From Streptomyces triticagri (GTDB lineage: Bacteria > Actinomycetota > Actinomycetes > Streptomycetales > Streptomycetaceae), in NCBI RefSeq assembly GCF_003429565.1, contig NZ_QUAK01000120.1:62001-126000 (forward strand): a stretch of 64,000 bases of DNA. The letters are read 5' to 3'. The notes beneath the pieces are model-generated. The model was given only the letters and a program-made list of their open reading frames with translations. It did not search any database and was not told the DNA's origin. Both the position numbers and the translations under genes were made by a program. Below are positions 36,626-45,552 of the stretch, in pieces; positions within the stretch are counted from its first letter, which is position 1; each line of letters starts with the position of its first letter.

Positions 36626-37642
36626 CTACGACCCCGTGCGCGGCGCCTGTCCGGTCGAGCCCCGTACCACCAACTCCGGTTCGTAGAGCAGCTCTTCGGA
36701 CGGGACGGCGCTGCCCACGATCTGCGCGGAGAGCAGCTCCACCGCGGCCCGGCCCATCGCCTCGATGGGCTGCCGGACCGTGGTGAGCGGGGGCTCCGTG
36801 CAGTTCATGAACGCCGAGTCGTCGTAGCCGACCACCGATACGTCACCGGGCACGGACTGGCCGCGGCGGCGGGCGGCCCGTACCGCGCCGAGGGCGATCG
36901 GGTCGCTGGCGCAGACGATGCCCGTGACGCCCCGCTCGAGCAGCCGCGCGGCCGCGGCCTGCCCGCCCTCGAGCGAGAACATCGCCCGCGCCACGTGCTC
37001 GTCCGGTAGCGGAGGGCCCGATTCCGAGGCGATCCTGCGGGCTGCTGCAAGTTTGCGCTGGGACGGCATGTGGTCGGCGGGGCCCAGGACGAGGCCGATG
37101 CGCTCGTGGCCGAGTGAGGCCAGATGGCGCCAGGCCTGCTCGACGGCGACCACGTCGTCGCACGAGACCGCGGGGAATCCGAGGTCCTCGATCGCCGCGT
37201 TCACCAGGACCACCGGGATCCTGCGGGCGGCCAGCCTGGCGTAGTGCTCGTGCGGAGCGTCCGCCTGGGCGTAGAGACCGCCGGCGAACATCACGCCCGA
37301 CACCTGCTGCTCGAGCAGCAGCTCGACGTAGTCCGCCTCCGAGACTCCGCCCTTCGTCTGCGTGCACAGCACCGGGGTGAGCCCCTGCTGAGCGAGGGTG
37401 CCGCCGATGACCTCGGCGAAGGCGGGGAAGATCGGATTCTGCAGTTCGGGGAGCACGAGGCCCACCAACCGGGCCCGCTCGCCGCGCAGTTGCGTCGGAC
37501 GTTCATATCCGAGCACGTCCAGAGCGGACAGAACGGACTGCCGGGTGGCCTCGGAGACCCCCGGCTTGTTGTTCAACACCCGGCTGACGGTGGCCTCACT
37601 GACCCCCACCTTCTGCGCCACTTGAGCAAGTCGTCGCGTCAT
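36626..37642 (-). CDS. LacI-family transcriptional regulator
   Basis: The repressor has 338 residues. The LacI helix-turn-helix is at residues 4-50 (LAQVAQKVGVSEATVSRVLN, then NKPGVSEATRQSVL), followed by the periplasmic-binding-like effector domain (LVGLVLPELQNPIFPAFAEVI ... DVSVVGYDDSAFMN). It heads the sugar-uptake gene group and is likely its local repressor, relieved by an imported oligosaccharide. A 13-bp CGCAAG-C-CTTGCG palindrome 14 bases upstream of its own start suggests autoregulation. In Streptomyces MalR/AglR-type regulators have this arrangement. Confidence 0.94.
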   Translation of the reverse strand: MTRRLAQVAQKVGVSEATVSRVLNNKPGVSEATRQSVLSALDVLGYERPTQLRGERARLVGLVLPELQNPIFPAFAEVIGGTLAQQGLTPVLCTQTKGGVSEADYVELLLEQQVSGVMFAGGLYAQADAPHEHYARLAARRIPVVLVNAAIEDLGFPAVSCDDVVAVEQAWRHLASLGHERIGLVLGPADHMPSQRKLAAARRIASESGPPLPDEHVARAMFSLEGGQAAAARLLERGVTGIVCASDPIALGAVRAARRRGQSVPGDVSVVGYDDSAFMNCTEPPLTTVRQPIEAMGRAAVELLSAQIVGSAVPSEELLYEPELVVRGSTGQAPRTGS

Positions 37643-37645
37643 ACA

Positions 37646-37680
37646 CGCAAGATTAACGCAAGCCTTGCGGGGGTGTTGCG
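37646..37680 (-). promoter_or_regulatory. Candidate autoregulatory operator of the LacI-family gene
   Basis: CGCAAG-C-CTTGCG at 37657-37669 is a perfect 13-bp inverted repeat, flanked by a further CGCAAG at 37646-37651 and TTGCG at 37676-37680. The cluster lies directly upstream of the LacI start and shares CGCAA halves with the segment before the uptake operon. Confidence 0.5.
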
Positions 37681-37732
37681 CCCACGCGAAAGTCACCTGG
37701 GACGGCAACGCCGTGGGCGGGGGACAACTTTC

Positions 37733-37855
37733 AGCCCGTCCGGCGTCTGGGGACAAGGCCGCCAGGCAAGGAAGGAGCCGGTCCGGCGATTGAGGACGAG
37801 GCCGTCCAGGCCAAAAAAGAGCCCGTCCGGCGATTGAGGACGAGGCCGCCAGGCC
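37733..37855. repeat. Three tandem copies of the Streptomyces GTCCGGCGATTGAGGAC-type element
   Basis: A unit of about 45 bases occurs three times: near 37733-37770 (diverged, with TCTGGGGACAAGG), 37775-37812 and 37818-37854 (almost identical, CGGCGATTGAGGACGAGGCC). The last two are separated by a short A-run. This motif recurs between genes in many Streptomyces genomes. The GTCC...GGAC arms can form a small stem. Function unknown. Confidence 0.85.
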
Positions 37856-38238
37856 GATGCCTGGAACCGCAACGCCTGCTGGACCAGACGGTGCGAGCCG
37901 CTGCGCAGCAGCTCGGGGCCCAGCTGGCCTGAGCTGGCCGCAGGCAGTGCTCGCAGTCACGTAGGCCGCGTCCGGCGGATCCCCGTGGACGAGCCCGCGG
38001 ATCTGCCCAGCCCTCGATCGCCGGGAGCGTGCTCGGCGGGGCGCCTCCCAACCGATGGCCGGGGGACCGCGGGGCCACCAAGATCCGCCGGGCACGGCCC
38101 AGTGGCCAACGCCACGTCCGCGGCCGCCGCGCACCCAGAAGCGCGGCCCAGACGCACCGCCGCCGACTCCGGCCACCGTCCGCGCGGCCGCACGGCGACC
38201 CCGCAATTTCGGACTCGGCCCCCGGGACCGTACCGTTC
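37856..38238. other. Gene-free stretch upstream of the sensor kinase
   Basis: No gene with a start and family-like composition was found. A short plus-strand tail near 37861-37932 (RLLDQTVRAAAQQLGAQLA then stop) resembles a protein C-terminus and could be a relic. The kinase promoter should be here, but none was recognised. Confidence 0.45.
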
Positions 38239-39960
38239 ATGGGCATGAGTGCAGGTCGCAGGGTGCGGATCGGGATGCCGAAGCGTGTCTTCTCGCAGGT
38301 ACTGCTCATGCAGCTGTCGATCGCCGCCGGCGTGGCCGTCCTGGCGACCGGACTGTTCCTCGCCCCGCTCAGCGAGCAGCTCGACGACCAGGCGATGCGC
38401 CGGGCCCTGGCCATCGCGCAGACCACGGCGGCCCAGCCGGGGATCGCCGCCGATCTGCGGGACACGGCCCCGGCCGTGGACGGTCCCGTGCAGCAGGAGG
38501 CCGAGCGCGTGCGCCGGGCCACCGGCGCCGAGTACATCGTCGTCGTGAACACCCGAGGGATCCGCTGGTCGCACACCAGCCCCGACGAGATCGGCCGCAT
38601 GGTGTCGACCGACCCGGGTGCGGCACTCGCCGGACGCGACGTCATGGAGATCGACGACGGCACCCTCGGCCGCTCCGCCCGCGGCAAGGTGCCGCTGCGC
38701 GACTCCTCCGGGAAGATCGTCGGCGCGGTCTCGGTCGGCATCGAGTACGACAGCGTCCGGGACCGGCTCATCCACACCATCCCCGGCCTCTTCGCATACG
38801 CCGGCGGCGCACTCGCGGTCGGCGCGCTCGCCGCCTATCTGATCTCGCGCCGGGTCCGCGGGCAGACCCGCGACCTCGCCTTCTCGGACATCTCGGCGCT
38901 ACTCGCCGAGCGTGAGGCGATGCTGCACGGCATCCGGGAGGGTGTCGTGGCCCTGGACCGCGGCGGCCGCGTGCGACTGCTCAACGACGAGGCGCAGCGC
39001 CTGCTCAAGGTCGGCCCCGAGGTCATCGGCGAACCCCTCGACACCGCCTTCGGCCCCGGCCGTACGACGGACGTACTGGCCGGCCGCGTGACCGGCACCG
39101 ACCTGGTGACGGTACGCGGCCAGCGAGTCCTGGTCTCCAACCGGATGCCCACGGACGACGGCGGCGCAGTCGTCACCCTCCGCGACCGCACCGAACTCGA
39201 GCGGCTGGGCCGCGAACTCGATTCCACCCGCGGCCTGATCGAGGCCCTGCGCGCGCAGGACCACGAGCACGCCAACCATCTGCACACCCTGCTCGGGCTC
39301 CTGGAGCTCGAGATGTACGACGAGGCCGTGGAATTCGTCGGCGAGACCGTCGGCACCCATCGGGCCACCGCGGAGCAGATCACCGAGAAGGTGGGCGATC
39401 CGCTGCTCGCCGCGCTCCTGGTCGGCAAGGCCACCGTCGCCGCGGAACGGGGCGTCGCCCTGCGGGTCTCCGACGACACCCGGCTGCCGGACCATCTCGT
39501 GGACCCGCAGGGCCTGGTCACCATGGTGGGCAATCTGGTCGACAACGCCCTGGACGCCTCGATGGGCACCGACCACGCGCGCGTGGAGGTCGCCCTGCAC
39601 ACGGAGGGCCGGTCCGTACGGCTGCGGGTGCGCGACTCGGGCCCCGGAGTGCCGCCCGAACGCCAGGAATTGATCTTCACCGAGGGGTGGTCGACCAAGG
39701 AACCACCCGCCCACGGGCGGCGCGGACTCGGGCTGCCGCTGGTGCGCCGGCTCGCCGAACGCCAGGGCGGTACGGCCCGGTGCTCGAACACCCCTGGAGC
39801 GGGCGCCGAGTTCACCGTCGTACTGCCGGAGGCCCTGGCGCCACCGGCGCGCGACACAGCGGCGGGGACCGGCGCAGGGCCCGAGACCGAGGCACGACCG
39901 GGTGCCGGCGCACGCCCCGGCTCCGACGCACGACCGGGGACCGTCGAGGAGGCACGGTGA
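38239..39960 (+). CDS. CitA/DcuS-type sensor histidine kinase
   Basis: The 573-residue membrane kinase has two transmembrane helices (about residues 15-38 and 178-200) bracketing an extracytoplasmic PAS-like sensor of about 135 residues (YIVVVNTRGIRWSHTSPDE, the dicarboxylate/citrate-sensor type). A cytoplasmic PAS domain follows, then the phospho-acceptor helix around residue 340 (AQDHEHANHLHTLLGLLEL), the HATPase (NLVDNALDA, DSGPGVPPE, GLGLPLVRRL), and an Ala/Pro/Gly-rich tail. In-frame ATGs at 38245 and 38275 are alternatives. The stop overlaps the response-regulator GTG (GTGA). It probably senses a di- or tricarboxylate and controls transport. Confidence 0.9.
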   Translation: MGMSAGRRVRIGMPKRVFSQVLLMQLSIAAGVAVLATGLFLAPLSEQLDDQAMRRALAIAQTTAAQPGIAADLRDTAPAVDGPVQQEAERVRRATGAEYIVVVNTRGIRWSHTSPDEIGRMVSTDPGAALAGRDVMEIDDGTLGRSARGKVPLRDSSGKIVGAVSVGIEYDSVRDRLIHTIPGLFAYAGGALAVGALAAYLISRRVRGQTRDLAFSDISALLAEREAMLHGIREGVVALDRGGRVRLLNDEAQRLLKVGPEVIGEPLDTAFGPGRTTDVLAGRVTGTDLVTVRGQRVLVSNRMPTDDGGAVVTLRDRTELERLGRELDSTRGLIEALRAQDHEHANHLHTLLGLLELEMYDEAVEFVGETVGTHRATAEQITEKVGDPLLAALLVGKATVAAERGVALRVSDDTRLPDHLVDPQGLVTMVGNLVDNALDASMGTDHARVEVALHTEGRSVRLRVRDSGPGVPPERQELIFTEGWSTKEPPAHGRRGLGLPLVRRLAERQGGTARCSNTPGAGAEFTVVLPEALAPPARDTAAGTGAGPETEARPGAGARPGSDARPGTVEEAR

Positions 39961-40634
39961 TCGACGTACTTGTGGTGGACGACGACCGGCGGGTCGCCGC
40001 GGTGAACGCGGCATACGTGGCGAAGATCGCCGGCTTCCGGGTCGCGGCACAGGCGCACACCGCGGCCGAAGCGGTGGAACAGGTCGAGGCCCGCGACATC
40101 GATCTGGTGCTCCTCGACCACTATCTGCCGGACGCCACCGGCCTCGACGTGGTCCGCGGACTGCGCGAGCGCGGCCACCAGACCGACGTGATCATGGTGA
40201 CGGCCGCCCGCGACGTGGCGACGGTCCAGGCCGCGATGCGGCACGGGGCACTCCAGTACCTGGTCAAGCCGTTCACCTTCGCCGGACTCCGCGCGAAGCT
40301 CGACGGGTACGCGGCCCTTCGCCGCACTCTGGAGAGCGGCGGCGAGGCCGAACAGACCGAGGTGGACCGCATGTTCAGCGCGCTCTCCGCCACCGCCGCG
40401 CCGGAGCTGCCCAAGGGGCACTCCCCCGGCACCGCGGACCTGGTGCGCCGCGCCATGACGTCCGCGGAGGGCGCTCTGTCGGCCCAGGAGGTGGCGGACA
40501 GGACGGGCCTGAGCCGGCAGACCGCCCAGCGCTATCTGAAACTCCTGGAACGCACCGGCCGCGTCCGCCTCACTCTCCGCTACGGCGACACGGGGCGCCC
40601 GGAGCACCGCTACGAGTGGTCGACCGGGCGCTGA
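39957..40634 (+). CDS. CitB/DcuR-type response regulator
   Basis: The 225-residue regulator starts at a GTG overlapping the kinase stop. The receiver domain has the acidic pair DDD (residues 8-10), phospho-acceptor Asp54 in LVLLDHYLPD and the conserved Lys in YLVKPF. The C-terminal part carries a helix-turn-helix (LSAQEVADRTGLSRQTAQRYL) typical of the citrate/malate regulators. Its stop lies 22 bases from the stop of the convergent symporter gene, which is a plausible target but is transcribed from the other side. Confidence 0.92.
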   Translation: MIDVLVVDDDRRVAAVNAAYVAKIAGFRVAAQAHTAAEAVEQVEARDIDLVLLDHYLPDATGLDVVRGLRERGHQTDVIMVTAARDVATVQAAMRHGALQYLVKPFTFAGLRAKLDGYAALRRTLESGGEAEQTEVDRMFSALSATAAPELPKGHSPGTADLVRRAMTSAEGALSAQEVADRTGLSRQTAQRYLKLLERTGRVRLTLRYGDTGRPEHRYEWSTGR

Positions 40635-40656
40635 CCGGGAGCGTGCGGGCCGGCCG

Positions 40657-42249
40657 TCAGGCCGCCCCGGCCCCGGTGAGGGACCGGACCTCCGTCTCCG
40701 CGTGCTTGGCCTCGTCCGCGGGCTCCCGTGAGGTGACCGTGCCGATCCAGCCGGCGAGGAAGCCGAGCGGGATGGAGATCAACCCCGGGTTCTCCAACGG
40801 GAACAGCTGGAAGTCCACGCCGGTGAGGATCGACGCCTCGCTGCCGGACACCACGGGCGACAGCAGCACGAGGACGAGCGCCGGGACGAGACCTCCGTAG
40901 ACCGACCACACGGCACCGCGGGTCGTGAACCGGCGCCAGAACAGCGAGTAGAGCAGTACGGGCAGATTGGCGGACGCGGCGACGGCGAACGCGAGGCCGA
41001 CCAGGAACGCCACATTCAGATTCCGGCAGAGCAACGCGAGCGCGATGGCGGCGACACCGATACCGATCGCGGCGACCCGCGCGACGCCCACCTCGCTGTG
41101 CTGCTTGGCGTGCTTGCGCCGGAGCGAGGCGTAGAGGTCGTGCGCGACCGATGCGGACGAGGCGAGGGTGATACCGGCGACCACGGCCAGGATGGTGGCG
41201 AAGGCCACGGCGGCGACGATCGCGAAGAGAACCGTTCCGCCCGTGGAGTCCGCTCCGCCTCCGAGATCGAGCGAGAGCAGCGGAATCGCCGTGTTCCCCG
41301 AGCTGTTGGACCGGCGGACCTCGTCCGTGCCGACGATCGCCGCTGCGCCGAACCCGAGCACGATCGTCATCAGATAGAAGCCCCCGATGAGTCCGATCGC
41401 CCACACCACCGAGCGCCGGGCGGCGCGGGCGGTCGGCACCGTGTAGAAGCGCGACAGGATGTGCGGGAGGCCGGCCGTGCCGAGCACCAGCGCGAGTCCG
41501 AGGCTGATGAAGTCGAAACGCGCGGTCCAGTCCGTGCCGTAGTGCAGTCCGGGCGCCAGGAAGTCCGTGCCGTGTCCGCTGCGGTCTGCGGCGGTGCGGA
41601 GCAAGTCGTTGAAGTCCCCGTGGAAACGCACCAGTACGAGCACGGTGAGGGCGATCGCGCCGCCCATCAGAAGTACGGCCTTCACGATCTGGATCCATGT
41701 CGTGGCGCGCATGCCGCCGAACGACACATAGACGACCATCAGCGCACCGACGCCGATCACGGTCCAGGTCTGCGCCGCCTGCCCCGTACCGCCGAGCAGC
41801 AGGGCGACCAGGCTGCCCGCGCCGACCATCTGCGCCACCAGGTACAGCACCGAGACGGTGACCGACGAAGTACCGGACGCGATCCGCACCGGCCGCTCCC
41901 GCATGCGGGCGGCGACCACGTCGGCGAGGGTGAACCGCCCGCAGTTGCGGACGAGTTCGGCGACCAGGAAGAGTACGACCAGCCAGGCGACCAGGAAACC
42001 CACCGAGTAGAGCAGACCGTCGTATCCGAAGAGCGCGATGAGTCCCGCGATCCCGAGGAAGGACGCGGCGGACATGTAGTCGCCGGCGATGGCGAAACCG
42101 TTCTCCATCGGCGAGAAGAGCCGGTTCCCGGCGTAGAACTCCTCCGGGGACCCGTGCCGGGTGCGGCTCACCCAGGTGGTGATGCCCAGAGTGACGGCGA
42201 TGAACGCGCTGAACAGAAGCAGCGCCAGGGTCTGGTGATTGCCGGTCAA
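40657..42249 (-). CDS. Sodium:solute symporter (ActP/MctC-like monocarboxylate transporter)
   Basis: The 530-residue membrane protein has about 13 transmembrane helices. SSS-family features include GNRLFSPMENGFAIAGDYMS with the conserved sodium-site region and FYLMTIVLGFGAAAIVG; sequence is closest to acetate/pyruvate symporters. It starts at TTG (42249), chosen because the codon overlaps the stop of the DUF485 gene as TTGA and the N-terminus MTGNHQTLALLLFSAF then has family length. DUF485 genes are the standard partner of this family. Confidence 0.92.
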   Translation of the reverse strand: MTGNHQTLALLLFSAFIAVTLGITTWVSRTRHGSPEEFYAGNRLFSPMENGFAIAGDYMSAASFLGIAGLIALFGYDGLLYSVGFLVAWLVVLFLVAELVRNCGRFTLADVVAARMRERPVRIASGTSSVTVSVLYLVAQMVGAGSLVALLLGGTGQAAQTWTVIGVGALMVVYVSFGGMRATTWIQIVKAVLLMGGAIALTVLVLVRFHGDFNDLLRTAADRSGHGTDFLAPGLHYGTDWTARFDFISLGLALVLGTAGLPHILSRFYTVPTARAARRSVVWAIGLIGGFYLMTIVLGFGAAAIVGTDEVRRSNSSGNTAIPLLSLDLGGGADSTGGTVLFAIVAAVAFATILAVVAGITLASSASVAHDLYASLRRKHAKQHSEVGVARVAAIGIGVAAIALALLCRNLNVAFLVGLAFAVAASANLPVLLYSLFWRRFTTRGAVWSVYGGLVPALVLVLLSPVVSGSEASILTGVDFQLFPLENPGLISIPLGFLAGWIGTVTSREPADEAKHAETEVRSLTGAGAA

Positions 42250-42923
42250 CGGTCGATCCCTCGGGTCAGTTCCTGGGTGTTCCAGCGCAGTTCCAGGGCT
42301 GCGCGATCGCGGCGCAGCCGGGCGTGACGGGAGTACGCCCAGGTCAGCAGAAAGGTGGTGAGGAACTGGCCGAGACCGGCGAGCATCGCGACATTCACCG
42401 CTCCGGCCACCGGACGCGCCATGAACTCCGGAACCGTCGTCGCCGCCACCACATACGCCAGGTACCAGGTGAAGAAGGCGATCACGGCAGGCACCACGAA
42501 CCGCCGGTAGCTGCCCCGTACTTCCTGGAAGGCGGCACTGCGCTGGACCTCGAGGTATACGTCCCCGGCACTCGCCGTGGCCCCTGCCGTCTCGGCCCGA
42601 AGGCCGGGTGATGCCGATGCTGCCCAGGGCGCGGCCGTATCGGAGGTGGTCGCCCCGGGGGTGACGGTCGTGGGCACGGCAGTCCTGGGCGTGCCGGCCT
42701 CGGGGATGCCGGCCCTGGGCGTGGCGGTCCCGGGCCTGTCGGTCCTGGGAGCGAAAGTCCTGGCATGCGGCGTCGTGTGGACGGTCGACGTCGGGGCAGC
42801 TGTCTCCGCGCCGTCGAGTCCGCCCCAGCCCGAGGCCGACGCATCGTGCCAGGGGTCACGGTGATCGCCGGGATCACCGACCCGGACGCCATGCCCGGTC
42901 TCGCGACTGTCGTGCTGGTCCAC
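42246..42923 (-). CDS. DUF485 membrane protein with long disordered N-terminus
   Basis: The protein has 225 residues. The C-terminal 95 residues form the DUF485 domain with two transmembrane helices (FVVPAVIAFFTWYLAYVVAA, AMLAGLGQFLTTFLLTWAY) that accompanies acetate-type symporters. Residues 1-125 are a Pro/Thr/Ala/Gly-rich, apparently disordered extension, longer than usual for the family. The start is GTG at 42923, six bases after a perfect AAGGAG; an in-frame GTG at 42965 is less likely. It is translationally coupled to the symporter. Confidence 0.86.
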   Translation of the reverse strand: MDQHDSRETGHGVRVGDPGDHRDPWHDASASGWGGLDGAETAAPTSTVHTTPHARTFAPRTDRPGTATPRAGIPEAGTPRTAVPTTVTPGATTSDTAAPWAASASPGLRAETAGATASAGDVYLEVQRSAAFQEVRGSYRRFVVPAVIAFFTWYLAYVVAATTVPEFMARPVAGAVNVAMLAGLGQFLTTFLLTWAYSRHARLRRDRAALELRWNTQELTRGIDR

Positions 42924-43018
42924 CGAAGTCTCCTTGTCCGCGGCCCGACACGACCGCGTGCCCAAGGATGGACAGACCGGGAAGATCCAGGACTCTCCTC
43001 TCGGTGCTCTTCACTCCA

Positions 43019-43690
43019 TCAGGTGACTCGCTTCCCGGGCGGCAACCCCACTCCGTGGCGGTACGCGTAGCGCACGGCACCGGCCCGGTCCCGCACTCCC
43101 GTCTTCGCGAAGATGTTGTTGATATGCGTCTTCACCGTGGCCATGGACACATGCAGGGCCCGTGCGATCTCTGCGTTGGTGAGCCCCTCGGCGATGCGGC
43201 CGAGTACCTCGCCCTCACGCCCCGTCAGGCCGTCCGGAAGCTCCTGCGGCGGCAGCGGCTGGGCGAAGGGCTCGGAGAGCCGCTCGAGGAGCCGTCGCTG
43301 GATCTGTGGGGCAAGTCCGGCCTGGCCCGAGAGAACCGCCTGCACCGCACGGACGATCTCGTCTCCGCCCGCGTCCTTTGTCAGATAGCCACGGGCACCC
43401 GCCCGGAGCGCAGGGAAGAGCGACTCGTCGTCGATGTATGTCGTGAGGACGACGACCTGGGTGTCCGGGTACTGCTCACGGATGCGCCGGGTGGCGGTGA
43501 CCCCGTCGCAGCGCGGCATGCGGAGGTCCATCAGTACGACGTCCGGGGCGAGTTGACCGACCAGGGCCACCGCCTCGTCGCCGTCGCCCGCCGATCCGAC
43601 CACCTCGATGCCCTCCATCATGCCGAGGATCATCACGATGCCCTCGCGCACCACCGTCTGGTCGTCGACGACCACCACACGTGCTGTCAT
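43019..43690 (-). CDS. NarL/LuxR-type response regulator
   Basis: The 223-residue regulator has a receiver with DD at residues 9-10, phospho-acceptor Asp55 (VVLMDLRMP) and Lys in YLTKDAG. The LuxR helix-turn-helix is at about residues 155-200 (LTGREGEVLGRIAEGLTNAEIARAL split over two helices, then VSMATVKTHINNIFAKT). The start overlaps the stop of the kinase gene (ATGA). With it the gene forms a typical actinomycete two-component operon whose signal is unknown. It is the last gene of the unit. Confidence 0.94.
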   Translation of the reverse strand: MTARVVVVDDQTVVREGIVMILGMMEGIEVVGSAGDGDEAVALVGQLAPDVVLMDLRMPRCDGVTATRRIREQYPDTQVVVLTTYIDDESLFPALRAGARGYLTKDAGGDEIVRAVQAVLSGQAGLAPQIQRRLLERLSEPFAQPLPPQELPDGLTGREGEVLGRIAEGLTNAEIARALHVSMATVKTHINNIFAKTGVRDRAGAVRYAYRHGVGLPPGKRVT

Positions 43691-44850
43691 GCCGGCACTC
43701 GCAGCCGCACCACGAATCCCTCCCCCTCCGGCTCCGCCTCGAAGGCGCCGCCGAGCAACTCTGCCCGTTCTCTCATCCCGAGGAGACCGTAGCCCGAACC
43801 TGTTTCCCCGAGCGGCGCCTCGTCCCGCGTGCGCCCGGAGTCCCTGACCTCCAGCGTGACTTCGCCGTGCTCGTATCCGAGCCGCACCTGGATACTCGCG
43901 CCGGGTGCATGCTTGCGGGCGTTCGTCAGGGCCTCCTGCGCGACGCGCCGCAACGCCTGGGACACCTCTGCCTCCAGTGACCTGGGCTCACCTGCCACTT
44001 CCACGCGGGCGCCGTCCGCCGCCGCGATCTCGTGCAAGTACTCGTCCACGGGGACCATTTCACCGCGCAGCGCGGACAGCGCCTGCCGTGTCTCCGCGAG
44101 CCCCTCCCGCGCCATCGCACGCGCTGCCACCACCCGTTCGAGTATCTGCTCGCGCGCTGCGTCGCGCTCTATCAGCAATCTGGCGGCCTCCAGGTGCACG
44201 GTCTGCGCGGACAGGCTGTGCGCCAGCACATCGTGGATCTCTCGGGCGATCCTGGCCCGCTCCCCCAGCGCCGCCGCCATGGACTCGGCAGCGCGGATGT
44301 CCCGCTCCTGAGCCAGCAACCGGTATCCCGTGCCCCGGGCCTGCTCGTCGAGGCGCAGCGTGAATCCGAGGAGCGCCACCGCCCCGGCGCTCATCAGGAC
44401 CTCCACGAGGCTGTCCCTCGTGATCATCAACAGCGCTGCCAGGAACAACAGTTGCGCCGCCACCCCGGCCACCGGCGGCATCCGCGACATGGCGAGCACT
44501 GCCGCGGTGATCCACACCAGGATCACCGGTTCGTGTGCCCCGGCCAGGTGACCGACCACACCGGCTGCGCCGAGGACGGAGAGCAGGGCGCAGGAAAGGC
44601 CCCACCGATTCTCCCGAGTGGCCCGTGGAAATCGAGCCGCCGCAACGACACAGGCCCCTGCCACGCCCAGCACGACGATCTGGCCGGCTCCCCGCGACAG
44701 ATGCGCTTCGTACGCACTCACCAGGAGCCACAGGGCCAACCCTGCCCGCAGCAGCACATCGAGTGCTCTCCTCGCCCGTGGCACACCCACTCTCGAGAGC
44801 GCCTCGGGCGAGGGCCACTCGACCCACCGCCCCCAGTCCATGCCGGCCAT
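43687..44850 (-). CDS. NarL-type sensor histidine kinase
   Basis: The kinase has 387 residues from the ATG at 44850, which has GGAGG upstream; a GTG at 44907 directly after the previous stop would add 19 residues and is a real alternative. The N-terminal half has four to six transmembrane helices. The dimerisation/phospho-acceptor helix is REIHDVLAHSLSAQ, and the HATPase domain has ALTNARKHA and GYGLLGMRERAELLGG. It is translationally coupled to its response regulator and lies downstream of a small membrane protein that may contribute to sensing. Confidence 0.9.
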   Translation of the reverse strand: MAGMDWGRWVEWPSPEALSRVGVPRARRALDVLLRAGLALWLLVSAYEAHLSRGAGQIVVLGVAGACVVAAARFPRATRENRWGLSCALLSVLGAAGVVGHLAGAHEPVILVWITAAVLAMSRMPPVAGVAAQLLFLAALLMITRDSLVEVLMSAGAVALLGFTLRLDEQARGTGYRLLAQERDIRAAESMAAALGERARIAREIHDVLAHSLSAQTVHLEAARLLIERDAAREQILERVVAARAMAREGLAETRQALSALRGEMVPVDEYLHEIAAADGARVEVAGEPRSLEAEVSQALRRVAQEALTNARKHAPGASIQVRLGYEHGEVTLEVRDSGRTRDEAPLGETGSGYGLLGMRERAELLGGAFEAEPEGEGFVVRLRVPA

Positions 44851-44907
44851 GCTCCTGCCCCCTCCGTCCTCGGACGGCCGTACTCCGTTCCGCACACGCA
44901 CCGCCAC

Positions 44908-45387
44908 TCAGGCCGCCGCCGCCCGGCCACCCGAACCGCGCCACGGCCCGGCCCGCAAGGCGACAACTGCCGTACGGGCGACGAGGGCAGCGGCAAGAGC
45001 GAGCATGGCCGCTTCGGCCCCCTGCTGGACTCCCGCAAGCACTGTGATACCCGAAAGGCCGGCCCCGACCGCCACGGCCCCGGCCCACACAAGAGCCGTA
45101 CGGCCGCGGGCGCGGCTCCACGCCGCCCCTGAGAGGTCGACCCAGACGTCACTGGTCCGCGCCCAAAGCCCTCCGGCCACAAGCCCGGTGACCGATCCCG
45201 CCACCAGGAGCAGCACCGACAAGGACGGCCGGCCTGAATCCACGGGTCCGCCCCCGCGTACGGCCGCGAGTACAAGGGCGGCGGGCAACAGCCAGCCGTG
45301 CATGAACTCGGCACTCAGGCGCTGCGGCCTGAACTGCAGCCAGGCAGCGAGACCCAGCCCCGCGACCAGGACAAATCCCTGCGACAT
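44908..45387 (-). CDS. Small integral membrane protein
   Basis: The 159-residue hydrophobic protein has about five predicted helices (GFVLVAGLGLAAWLQF, LLPAALVLAAV, LLLVAGSVTGLVAGGLW, LVWAGAVAVGAGLSGI, AAMLALAAALVARTAVVAL). No family recognised. ATG at 45387 was chosen over the GTG at 45390 because GGAGG then lies six bases away. Its stop touches the kinase's alternative GTG (TGAGTG), so it is the first gene of the two-component operon and may be a sensor accessory. Confidence 0.72.
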   Translation of the reverse strand: MSQGFVLVAGLGLAAWLQFRPQRLSAEFMHGWLLPAALVLAAVRGGGPVDSGRPSLSVLLLVAGSVTGLVAGGLWARTSDVWVDLSGAAWSRARGRTALVWAGAVAVGAGLSGITVLAGVQQGAEAAMLALAAALVARTAVVALRAGPWRGSGGRAAAA

Positions 45388-45552
45388 CACGCACCTCCAC
45401 GAGCGTCGACGTTGATGTCTTCGACGTTAGAGATGCGCGGCGTCCGGCGGATCGGAGCCGGGGTGGACCCTGGGTGGATCTTCTCTCCACCCAGGGGTGC
45501 AGACGTCTCCGGGCCGCTCCCGGCTCTCGGCCCCGGAGTGCGGAAGGACGCC

